Origin: Steinernema hermaphroditum
Taxonomy: Eukaryota > Nematoda > Chromadorea > Rhabditida > Steinernematidae
DNA: 64,000 nt
Reading direction: 5' to 3'
Assembly: GCA_030435675.1 (NCBI GenBank)
Contig: CM059622.1
Location: forward strand, 14,570,001 to 14,634,000
Below are positions 33,078 through 44,600 of this stretch, one piece after another (position 1 is the first letter of the stretch; the number at the start of each line of letters is the position of its first letter). A program made the position numbers and the translations under genes. Under the pieces are notes generated by a model. The model made no database searches, was not told the DNA's origin, and was given only the letters and a program-made list of their open reading frames with translations.

Positions 33078-34400
33078 GGTGAATCAACTGAAACAAAGTG
33101 AAACTGACACATTTGAAACGTTGCATAGCGGCAACATTTGACAACACGCGGTAGTTGAACATTGGATGTAGAACAAATTTAGCCACGCAGAAAAAAAAGA
33201 GCTAAGAAGCATTCGAATGCACGAGACAGAAAACGACAAGACGCGCGAGAAAACAATTCGTAAATTTCGGACAGATATGCCAGAGTCTGGCGCCCGTTTG
33301 TCCTGTCTTGTGTGTAGGCGTAGACAGGCCCACTTCAGACACACAAGACAGAGACGACCTCACAGCCGATCCCCAAAGAGACCAAGCAGAAAAATGAAAC
33401 CCGGAAGGAGAAATTTCGAGACCAGACAAACAATCATCGCTCCAGGACCGGCACTAAATTCAAAGAGCGCCTTCAACCAATACACAGAGATTTTCGAAAT
33501 TATATCCAAGTAGCCCATCTTATCTCCAGCTGTACGGAGACCACTTATCAGCGAGACAGCAGACCGTATTCTTCTTGCAACATGTCGATAGGAATCCCAC
33601 CACGAAAATTTCGAACACAATTACGATCGGAAACTGTCAAACCCCGCGCAAATAGTCCTTCTCTTCATCATACCTTTGAATGCGATCAGAGATCCGATCA
33701 GTCCGTGAACGAGCATCATCATCAAGCGGCTTGTTTCCTATCCCATAGTGGTAACATTGGAAAGGCTGCAACAGTAGAACCCTAGGCTACCTCATGGATT
33801 ACACGTATTCGACAGAGACAGAGTGGCGACAACTGAGAAGCGACTGCGGGTGTATTCGATTGCACCACAGTTGCGCAATAAGTATAAGTACGACTCCGCC
33901 AAAGGTCATTTTGAGTGTTTGATAAGTGATAATTTTGATAAGGATCGGCTTCTTTTATACCGAAATTTCCGGTTAACCGAAACAGGTATCATTGTTCAAT
34001 AGGAGGTGAACAAAATATAGGTGATTGGATGACAGAAATGTGTTTGTTTAGTGCATCCTTGTTAACCCCCTCTCTTCCAGTCTCCGAGATGACTTAAAGC
34101 TACCGTAGCATGCGTGGAAATTCTGTACAGAATCTCTAAATGCATCCAATAAATAGTGTTTTTAAAAAGTCGATCTCATCATTCTGTTATCATTACGTGA
34201 CCCCAAAGACACGCCCGTAAAATAGTCATTGTCCAAGTGAAGCTTCTCCAAACAAACATGTTTACACCTCGGCCTCTCCAAGCTGCCAACTCAAAGCGTC
34301 TCGCTTGCAGTTTACATAAGGATTATGCTGGCGTGGGAGTGTCGTGATAGCACGCGGCCCGTATCGTCGCTGTCAAAAAGTCATAATCGTGCGCGGTCAC
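33078..34400. other. Upstream region of the Skp1-like gene
   Basis: It contains the Skp1-like promoter. The minus-strand ORF at 33620-33360 includes a hydrophobic run (FEFSAGPGAMIVCLVSKFLL, then PGFIFLLGLFGD) that could be a membrane exon, but no start, partner exon or family match was found. The opposite ORF 33217-33513 looks like its shadow. Confidence 0.3.
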
Positions 34401-34560
34401 TAATCGTTCCACATTGCGCTACTCAAGCACCTCGGATTTCGAGCATGAGTGTTCTTTGCGCGCTCCCATAATGGGATGAACGGGCGGCGTATCCCAGTGG
34501 AGTGTTTGCACTGGACAACTGGACTTGTTGCTCTGCGATCTCGCTTAGCCAGTTTTTTAG

Positions 34561-34656
34561 AACCTCGCTCGACGTTCCCTCACACTTCTCCACAAGGCTC
34601 AAGCACACCGACGGCGGATTGGTGCAAAAAATCGGCGATGAGGATGGATTGGAACT
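34561..34656 (+). CDS. Orphan exon candidate with good splice sites
   Basis: The acceptor TTTTTTAG and donor GTAAGT bracket 96 bp, open in the frame TSLDVPSHFSTRLKHTDGGL followed by VQKIGDEDGLE. Composition looks coding. No neighbouring exon or family was identified. It could be a 5' exon of a long plus-strand gene such as the TRAK gene 20 kb away, but the phase (two bases left over) does not fit the known TRAK exon directly. The opposite strand is also open here. Confidence 0.3.
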
Positions 34657-34736
34657 GTAAGTGTTCATTGTTGTCTCGGCCTCTTTATGGCTCTCTTAAA
34701 TGCAAGGAAATGTTCGAGTGGTTCTGGTTTTGGTAA

Positions 34737-37700
34737 GTCGAACCTATATCTGCATCAACAGTTGATTCATGCCAGATTGGAGACGCCCAATTCCCAGAAT
34801 CCATATGTGTCGTTTACTGTCGTATCCCCTTGATTAGATACAGTCCGTTCTCTCTCGTTAGGGCTCAATGGTTACTTCACTCCCACTTCCTCTAAATGTG
34901 CCCTTTGAAGTGATGTTACAGTTAGACATGCACTTTAGTATTTACTTGACCTCTAGAGAGTCGCCAAGGCTCCTGTTTGATCTGCAAGTTGCGCAATTTG
35001 TGCTGTTCGTAGAGGCACTTGTCACTGTCATCATTAACATCGGGTAGTATCGGATTAGGATGTGCTTCCAGAACAAAAAACGATTAGATCTCAAATATCA
35101 TCCGTCTTCACCGACATGACGTTCGTTTCTCATCGATCATTCCCAAGCGACTAAATATTTCCTGAAAGATTTAGTAGATGAAAGGATTAGTATGAGACCG
35201 TTTCTCTAGGAGGCATCTATGAACACCTTGGATCCCAAACACAACAATCATTCCAAGTATATCTTGCATTACTTGCGAATCACCGATGAGAAAAGAGTGT
35301 CCACTTGGCGAGAAAGGTTCAGTGGCCTCTATTTAACATGCAGCATAGAGAGCATCCTTTAAATGTTCCCTTGCTAGAACAGCTGACATGTGTCAATGCA
35401 CTCATAAAGTTGTCCGGCCATGTTCCAAAAAACCAAATTTATTATATCAATATTTGCTGAATTTCCAATCCATTGCATTTCCAATCTCTATCTTCGGCCT
35501 TTCTTTCATCATTCATTACTCCGTTTCTAAAGACCCACTTGTACTTTGCGCGGTAGCTCCTTCTACGATGCTTCGAAAATCTTATTGATAATATGTATCA
35601 TCAGCCTCGATGAATCGTTATCCAAAAGAAGCTCTGAACGGCTAATCGACTTGCGATCTAGTCATGTTCATTTCAACCAAATTATATACTTTTTTTTATC
35701 TTTGAACATGCCATGGGACCGAGAAGAAGGCCGGGGACTACTGTGCATTTCTGTGCTCATAAGACGTTCTACACGGCGAATTCCATTCATTCCGGACTAT
35801 AGACGATGTCAACGACTATCTCATATCTACCATAGCTAATCAACTACTACTTTGAGATTTAAACAAAAAAAAATTGGCTTCTCATGCCAAATACTGTTAT
35901 GATAAGCCGATTATAATTCAAAGAGCGCTAGAGTAGGGGGGCCTTCTTTTCACTCCTTCAAGTGTAATACTGATCGTTACATATAACCTATTGAACACGA
36001 TATACTTTTTCAGATTGCATTTCCGGCACCATCTCCTCTCTCCTGCCAGGTAATCCCCAATTTCCTGCAAAAAAAAATCATCGTTGTTTACAGTGTCGCC
36101 ACTCACCAAAAACCAAATCGCCGAGGCGTTGGACTACTTTGGTGAGCTCATTGGCTTCGCATGTGCTATGTATTCCCCTCCCGCCCCCTTCCCACGGCAA
36201 CCTTGCGTGCTTCCTAATTAATTCTCTCCAATTGCAACAACCACGAAAAGTAGAATGCACTACTGCGACCCCTGGCGACATCTCCAATCGCGTCGATAAA
36301 TCACTCGTTCCGAATTTTTCGAAGAAGTCTCGCCTTGATACTCGGTTTTTCGTCTCTTTCCATGCGGTTCCAGTTGTTTGCGATCGGGTGCCTAAGTAGT
36401 CGTCGCCGCTGACGGAAGCAACAGGAAGGAAGAACTTGGTCATCTGCGCCATTCCCACATGTTTTTGCACCTTTTCTCATTACATTAAGTGCCTTCTATT
36501 GCGCACAAGCTTCTTCTTCTTCCTCGTTACTCACCTACAATTCCCGTATTATCTCAGGTGACCTGTCAACGCCGTGGCTAAGCGCAGCGCCTGTCAGCTA
36601 TCCGATTACAGTTGGGTACGAACGAATGTCGGTAGTAGCACGTTTTTGATTACAATAGGCTGGCTCGGAGGATCGAATTCACCTCATCGCGCGCACAGAC
36701 CTCACCCGCCGCCTACTACTCTATTTGCTCCTTAGATTTGTCGTTCTGTTAGGCAAGCCCACCTGAACGATGTGTGGCTCTTGTGTCCTCTTAAATGACC
36801 TTATATTAGGGGCGTTCACAAGGTCGTTGCAGTAATTGCGATTCATATGTATTACTTTTTTGTGATCAAGGCGTTCTGATGATGTCTGTTTTTGATCATC
36901 CTCCTGCTTTCTGATGTGCCTAACGCATAACGACCGCCAGGAAATGTCTGTACAATGATAAGAACAATGCGTATGGATAACCGTATGTAGACCAGTGATG
37001 CCACTCGCGTCTGAAATCCAAACGAGTCCAGGCCCCTGATTCCAAACGAGTCCAGGTCCCCGAGTCCCCCGATGCCCAAAAAGCCATCGAGTTCGGGCTA
37101 ACAAGTCCGGATACGTCAGCATCTCTGCCATAGTAAAAATGAGGATTGCATAAAGTTCACTTTTTTTGCAAAATCGCTTAGCGAACAACTAAGTGCGTCA
37201 TGATAACGACGGTTATAAGTCTCTTCCCGTTTACGACAGCTGTCATGTTTTTGAGCAGAGCTCGAAAAACCGGAAACGGTGTGAAGAGCTTCCCGCGATC
37301 AGTAAAAATTCTTTCGGATAGCACGTGCCAGTTAATTAGTGAAATTACGAAAATAGACGTTACGCGAATTGAACCCTTAAATGCGGATTATCTTCGGCCG
37401 TCTGAAGCACGAAGGCACTGAAGTGTGCTCATGTGTTTCAAGCTGTCCTACCATTTGGTCAAAGGCTGACCTATCGGCAGTTTGCTTGCTCTGCGCTTTT
37501 CGATGCGTGCATGTCAATTTAGGCTGCCGTTCTGGCAAGAACCCCATTTTCGACCGTCCATTCCTGGCCTTAACCCATAGTGATTCCTGTTTCAATCTGC
37601 ATTTTTTATCGCTTTTGTTGTTTCTCTGCTTCAGCTATACCCCATAATATAACAAATGAGATTGGCACACTCATAAAATTAGTCTGTCTATGCTATAAAC

Positions 37701-38880
37701 AATGTGTACGGCTTAGATGGAATGAATTTGTTGAAATTTGTTTCCTGCCATTGCGATTCTAAGTCGAAAATCCGAAAGTATCACATCACAACTTGAATTT
37801 ATTTATAGCGGAACATTACGATGCCCTTTCCAAACCAGTTGCAATACGATCTAATCGATTACGGAAACATATCAATCACAGAATCGATGATGATTATCGA
37901 TTCCAGTGCAGTTAATTGCATTTAATTTCAACGGTACGATTCTATGACCACAAAAGTTTAAAAACGTTGGACTGGACCGGCGTCCCACCCGACCCCGACC
38001 AATTACAAATCAAATACCTTCTCAGTGCTACACAGACAGTTAGGTGCCCGCTCAGATGCTCGCTCAGTGGCCATGAGATGCCCAGGTGCCCGCTCCGATT
38101 ATCAGATGCCCGCTCAAATGCCCGCTAAGATGTTCAGATGCCCACTAAGATACTTGCACTGATGCTCGGATGCTCAGACGCTTGCCGGTTCAATAGACTG
38201 GTTCACTGCCACTATGCCTTCGAGACCGATAGCCCGCCAATTGTCTACTGGTACTATTGGCTTATAGTAGTCAGAGATGCGAAGTCACATGTAATCAAAC
38301 AATCTACCGTAATCGACCGTTACAAATGAAAGTGGGGCGAGGCGCAACTGGATGCCTAAAATTCCATTGAGATATCCTCGTTGCTATATACTGCTAAATA
38401 TAAAATTTATGTAGCCTGACTACAACGAGGAAGCACACAACTGTGCACTTTTCAGTGCTTTTCATTTACAACATTTTTGTAAGGATATAAATCAGAAATA
38501 TACTTCTTTTAAAGCAACACCTGAACCACTTGCTTTGCAAACCGGTCCATTTGGAAACGTTATCAATCGCAAAACGATAATCGACAGTTTTGTGACGAAG
38601 TGAATCAAAATAAAAAGCGATTATCGAGAATTTCTCACAGGCTTGCAGAACCCGGCAGAGCCAACAGCCAACTAAACCCTGGGAAAGAAATACCCACGTG
38701 AGCGAACAGGAGAGAAGAATATAATGACGTTTTGTTTTGACGACTCTAAAATGAAAACAAAGAAGAGGACAAGCCGCACCGTCTCCCAACCTTTCTCAAT
38801 AGCTCTAATTTGTCACCAGCGGCGATGAGCATGAGTCGACATCACTTCCGACGCGAGACAAGACAGAGACGTAAAAAACG
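34737..38880. other. Gene-free stretch with minisatellite and tRNA pseudogene
   Basis: No gene is recognised. It holds a tRNA-Met-like fossil (36658-36730, listed separately). A degenerate minisatellite lies at 38045-38175, with a unit of about 13-14 bp (AGATGCCCGCTCA). The remaining ORFs are short and featureless. Confidence 0.4.
36658..36730 (-). pseudogene. tRNA-Met-derived pseudogene
   Basis: Compared with the functional tRNA-Met at 22121-22193, the plus-strand text keeps GAGGATCGAATTCAC (T arm) and CCGCCTACTACTCTATT (D arm and 5' stem). The acceptor stem and anticodon region are scrambled (no CAT anticodon loop). The order and spacing of the two boxes are right, so this is a decayed tRNA or tRNA-derived element, not a working gene. 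Confidence 0.55.
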
Positions 38881-41376
38881 CGCATTCGGTCGTTCCCGAC
38901 ATTTGGTCGGTCGGTCGATCGATGTGTAATCATCGCCATCGCGAGTCAGCGGAGTCAGCTACCGCTGCGGCCGCCTCTGCCGCTGTCACCCTGGGGCGTT
39001 TGTTGCTAAGTGCAACAGCCGGGCCGGGAGGGACTTCGGCCACTCTTTCGAGCCTCCACTCATCCTCTCCCTCGATACCGATACTATGCGTGATCCGATC
39101 GGCCGCATAATTGCTTCCGCCCGCCGCCCGCAGTAATCCCATTTGCGCGTTTTATCGCCACTGACCTTTTATTCAATTACGTCGACGTCGCAGTTGAGGA
39201 CCTAAGTGCGCGTGAAAGGGTCAAGTTTTGCATAGAAATTTTAGAAAACCCTTAGACCAAAATTCAGCTTTTACAAAATAATATAAACCAAACTTTTTAA
39301 AAGGTCTTCTGATTTACATACCCTCAAAAATGTGAATTATAGTCAAATCTATGACTTCTCCAACTTGGTCCGGAAGCGTTCCATACACTGACCCTTTCAC
39401 GCCCCTTTGTTTGCATTTTCGATTAAAAGCGGATTGTTTGCAAGGAATGTGCGACCTCCGCGCCAGCTTCTCAATGTCGATTTCCGCAGCAGCCGCCAAG
39501 GAACATGTCGCCGATGGTTTTTGTAAACTGCCCCTCTCTCGTCGCTTGTGCGCTGTACACTTTTCACCGATTGACCGATTGATTTTTGAGCACATAATTG
39601 CAGAGGAGGTGTAATCGGTGTTGCAATTTCATAGTGACCTATTGATGGAGTTTGTTCCAAATGTTATCGCTTTACGTTTTTTTCGACCGACGATACATTG
39701 ATCTGAGATATGAGCACCAAAAAAGATGAATAATTACCTAATAATTTGAAAGCCTACATTATGTGTAAGTTCCTAAGTTCATTTAACGTTAAAGACATTA
39801 ACGTTTGTGCATTACTTTTGTAAAATATGAGCGGGCGATGGCTATGCTAGAAAGGAACTTTTCTCAAGGACGGGACATCTCAAGTGAACCAGTGTTGTAC
39901 GACGATTCAGTCGCGGAATTCTGGGTCGTGGATAACATGTCCAAAACAAGGATTCAATGTATTGGAAGCAGTGCTCGGATCAGGCGGGTGGCCTCATTCC
40001 CGTCCAGATCCATCAAGAAAACTTCCACAGAGTTCCAAAATATTCCCTCAGTTATCTTTGTAAAGCATTGGTTTCATTGTTTATAGATTGTCCAAGGTGG
40101 ATGGTTCTCTCAGATAGTTCTTGGAAATGAATAAAGCCATATCGCCCTTAGGCCAAGCCTGGATGTTAATCCCACTACAAAAATGAAAATAGGACTCGCT
40201 TCGTTCGTTCACAGCCTAAATCCTGACTTTGGTTGTTAAATTTTTTATCCTGCACATACTTCCGTCGTAAGTTCACACATCGTGACGACGTTTTTGCTTT
40301 ACTTATTAATGAGTTAGACGAGTTGTCACGCGATTTGAAGCTAGGGGAAGATGTCATTCAAAAGAAAAATAAAAAGTGATGATTTAACTCTGAGATGGGG
40401 TTGAAATCCAAGCCCAAAATATTATACATTTGAACGAGCTGGGTCAGGCCAGTTTTCAATAAACCAGAACAAAGACCTGACGTTGAAAGGAAACATTCAT
40501 GGTCGCTATACCGAAGTCATCACCAACAACTTCCAAAAAGGTTTCGGTAAGATCCGGGTCGATCCGAGAGCCAGCCTTTTACTCCAACGTCTCGATACTA
40601 CGCAGTCGACATCTTAAAAATTTCAATTTTTCGAAAATCAGAGAGGGTAGGGTGACAACGTTGCTCTTCCACGTGTTTGCTAAATTTTTGATGCCGCACC
40701 TACTTCCTTGTTGTGTTCACACGACGACGTTTTGTTTTACTTATTAATGAGTGATTAGACGAGCCATCACGGGATTTGAAGTGAGGCTAGAACACTCATA
40801 AAGAATCTATCGAAGGATGCGTTTATTGGAGGGCACTCTTAAAAGTCCTTCCAAATCCGTGTTCTACGTTGTTCCTCTAAATGAAGCGCTTCGACTAAAA
40901 ACGTTCTGTTGAAACACAGATGATAAACAACGAATCTTTTTTGCGTACATATGGTTCCGATCAATCGAAGCTACTGGTGACTCTAGCAGTCGCGGTCTAA
41001 CTCTACTTTGCATCAGTAATCTGATTCAAATCCTGTAATCTTCTTCTCGAAATTAGCCCCTATTCTTACACATTCAAGCTTTAAAGTCCACATATAGGAG
41101 GGTTCGCCTATCTACGTGATTTCAAGAAGTCCCTGTTTGGGAGGACCATTGAAAGCTCAAAGCAAAAAGCTCGGCCAATGAGGAACCCATGTGGAAAAGT
41201 GCAATTCCAGCCCTTCGCATATATTCACTTTGCTAAGTGTTCATTTCAAATTTCGTCTCTCAGGCTACACCTACGATCATTTTAATTTTTAATGCCCAAG
41301 ACTTCATTTTCGACTTCCTGCAGCCGCACAAACACTCCGTATTTCGTCGCCAAATCGATTCGCGTTCATTAATACA
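38880..41376. repeat. GC-rich island and 110-bp direct repeat
   Basis: 38890-39150 is GC-rich with several overlapping ORFs on both strands and no clear product. A diverged direct repeat of about 110 bp, containing TTTACTTATTAATGAGT and GATTTGAAG, occurs at about 40240-40350 and 40683-40790. No gene is recognised. Confidence 0.45.
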
Positions 41377-41600
41377 ATGTGTACATTAAAACAACAACGC
41401 GTCTCCTCTGTATTCTCAGCGTGTAATCCCATTAACGCGCCACCTGTTTTGCACGTTTCCCCTTTCGTTGCAGACGACGGACTTTTCCCGGATCGGGCGC
41501 CAACCGTCGTGGTTGATGCCGACCGGAAAGTGACACACAGCCACCACGACGAACGGAAACGGCGGCTCCGAGGAGTTGGAAGAGAAGTTTTTATGGCTTG
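41377..41600 (+). CDS. Candidate coding exon ending at GTAAGT
   Basis: It is open from an ATG at 41377 (or from an acceptor CGTTGCAG at 41473) to a consensus donor GTAAGTGC at 41601. The downstream half reads DDGLFPDRAPTVVVDADRKV and then a His/Arg-rich part. No family is recognised and no next exon is proven. A 36 bp candidate at 48424-48459 (frame FFDDKGDHLASP, then GTGAGT) has a matching phase. Treat as unassigned. Confidence 0.3.
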
Positions 41601-44600
41601 GTAAGTGCCAGTGCAAACAGAGGCGAAAAGTCAAGTAGAACATGTTTGCTGAGTCGTTTTGTGAGATTACGGAATCGGCTCTTTGACTTCTGTTTGTCGG
41701 TGTCAGTTCGAGATTGGTTCCTCCCGTTAGTCCTATTTTTAGGGGTATATGACCTTCCTTTTTGGTGAATCGGAGCCGGTTCCCAGTTGCAATTGGGTAG
41801 GGAGAAGTTCAAAAATGAAGGCTGGGCGATGTGATTTGTATAGATGGCTACTTTACTATGATGATGTCTTACATCTAAAGGATTTTGCGGGGATATGACA
41901 CGTGAAGGTAAGCAGATTAAAAGGAATAGGCTTTGATGTCAAATCTTGATCACCAAGGGAATATCAGCTTGAGATTTATATGAGTAACATTCCTGAGGGA
42001 TCTGGCTAGCTAATAACCGTATCAGCACAAGATGCTATACGATCATAGTTGTGGCTTACTTGTAGGGGTAGTTCAGGTAGTTCTAGTCATTTTCGGTAGG
42101 GCTAGTTCAGGCAGGTCTAGCCATAAAAGACATGTAGTTCTAGCCATTTTCATTTGATCATCTAATAGATGCTAGTCGTTGGAATCCAATTGGATTTTAG
42201 CGGAAGGGATAGCGGAAGGAATAGGGGAATGGATACGACTAGACGGCTAGTTCTAACCATTTTTGGATTTGATCATATGCACATCTGCCAAATTGCATCG
42301 TTAATGCATATTTTTGACCCTATGAATGCTAGTCGTTGGAATCCAGTTGGATTTCGAAGGTTCACGTCCGCCTAGAAGATTATGGGGTGACTCATGGCCT
42401 TCTGTTTTCAGAGCTTATCCTTTATGCTTTAAAAGAAGATTGTTGATGATGACTAGATCGCAATTTTGACGCAAATGTGTAAGAAGTACAATGCACATTT
42501 TCTAGGTGATGCTTGCGGCACCTGAGATGACTTTCTCAGCAATTTCCACTACTCACTTTTTACCACCATTCAATATGTGTGGCACTTTTTTATGACACGT
42601 TTAAAGACCAGTCTTTAAGTGGTGAGGTCTCCAGTTGCTTCACATGTTTCTGGTTGCCCTGGTAGAAGCGCTGTTCAAGTCTGTTCCATTCTCTACCTCA
42701 AACTCTAAACTGGAATGTGTTTTTTTAACAAAAAAATCATTAAACTGGATCTGGGCTAACCGCTCTGATCTCTAGCTCCACTTTCCACCGCTCAAATCGT
42801 TTTTTATCGAACAGGAACTCATCTGGAAACGTTTGACGTGAATTATCCCAAATTGGCCTCTTTTGCTACGTGCGGCGCGCACTCGAAGTGGACCACCGAG
42901 CGGGATTTCGGAAGTGCGATTCAGTGGTGTGAAATGGCGTAAATAGGGCGCTCAGCGTTCTTTGGCAACGGCATTTGTAATCAAATTTCGAAAAATCACG
43001 AACTTTTGGCCCGCTATGTTTGTGGACAGCGGGCGTCACTTTAATGGATTTGGATGTTCTCTGACGAGGAAATGCGTCCGCTGCAGTGGGCATAAAAGAA
43101 AGAACTAGTTCGATGGGGAAAACAAGACAGTTAAAAGATCATTCGTTGTTCGGGGAACGCCTTTTCGAGGGGGAACGAGAATTGCCTGGTTTCGATGCGC
43201 CGTTTGTTGTCGTGTTCTTAAGTACTTCCTTTATAAACCTCGATCTGGCCTGTAGTGGACTGTATATACGCAATGATACGCAACAAAACACTTTATAAAA
43301 TTCTCCTGAAGATGCATCTCATAGACACCTACTTCCTGGTCCGATCGGATCGAAGCAGATTCTATCTCAAGGTTCCGCAATCCTCTCTACCTGCTTGTCC
43401 ACCAATTGAATACCTCGTGCATTTCCGAGCTACAGTAACGCATGAGCGGATAGAGTGGCATGTGCCGACATGCATGTTCCATGCGAACGTGCAAATGCCC
43501 AATTTAGCGCATGTGGTTATGATGGGTTGGGCCTGAGCGCGACGGGGTCTTTTATGCGCCTGGGTCATATTTTTTGCTCCTATTATTAGGATACTCCAGT
43601 CCATAGAGTTCGGTCTTGTCGCTAATTCTGTCTTCTGCCGTTGACCTTAGATTGAAGCTATACATTTGATATGTGCAATCCTGACATGAATTCGTCACAA
43701 GGTTGGTTGCTTTTGCATCAGATAAATAGGCCTTTTGTGCATTATTATACGAATCTGGGGTAGCATGACCGTCTGTGGACTATTCATTTACGAAAATGCT
43801 GTTGTGTTGTTGAAATTTTGAAAACATCGTTGAAGAGATTTTCCTCGATGTGTTCATGTGCACATTGATTTTCTGATCTTTGATCGTCCACCAAAACGTA
43901 GAACGACTAGCACCAACGACGTTGCATGAATGGAACTCAAACACGAACTCTGAAAGATCGTCACATAGTGAGCCCTCATAACCGAGAATTGTTTCAAATG
44001 CTGTTCGCAACGGAATCAGGGCTGGAATGTTGGAACGGAATGTTCCGAAGCTTCAAATCAAAATTAATTGTGTTACAGTGGTCGGAGGACAGCCAAGGAA
44101 GTCCAATACCCCAACCTGCGCGGCTCGTATGATGACTTGCTACGGTAAACATGAAAAATAAGTGCGTTTGAAATCAGTACTTTGTCCTCGCGCATTGTCT
44201 CTCGCCGAGAGGTAGTGCTTTGGTACGCCAGTTTGGTTTAAGTTGTGTCAATCGATCCATAAATCGTGTATTCATGAAAGTCGTCGCCGTTCATCCCCAA
44301 TATGAACCAGCTGATATTTCGAGCCCTCCCCTAACAGCTGATGACCGAGACACGATCTGCCATAGAGTAAAAAGCTCGGTCTGTCATAAACTAAAAAATC
44401 AGACTGTATCATTTATTTTACTTGGAGATGAGTCTCTACTTCGGTAGTCTTCGACCCCTACAAGGCGGTTAAAAAGGACCTCACACATCACTTTTGTGAT
44501 CCATCATAACCATAGTAATCACGAGTTGTTTATTCTCTTCCGAATCACTTTTAAGTAATGCACAGCGATGACCGGACCCGTTTTTGGACTCGTCGACATC

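Noticed and set aside
43780..44132. Possible helix-turn-helix transposase remnant on the minus strand (GASRSTFWWTIKD)
   Set aside because: A single HTH-like string without the catalytic boxes of mariner or other transposases; too weak to call by eye.
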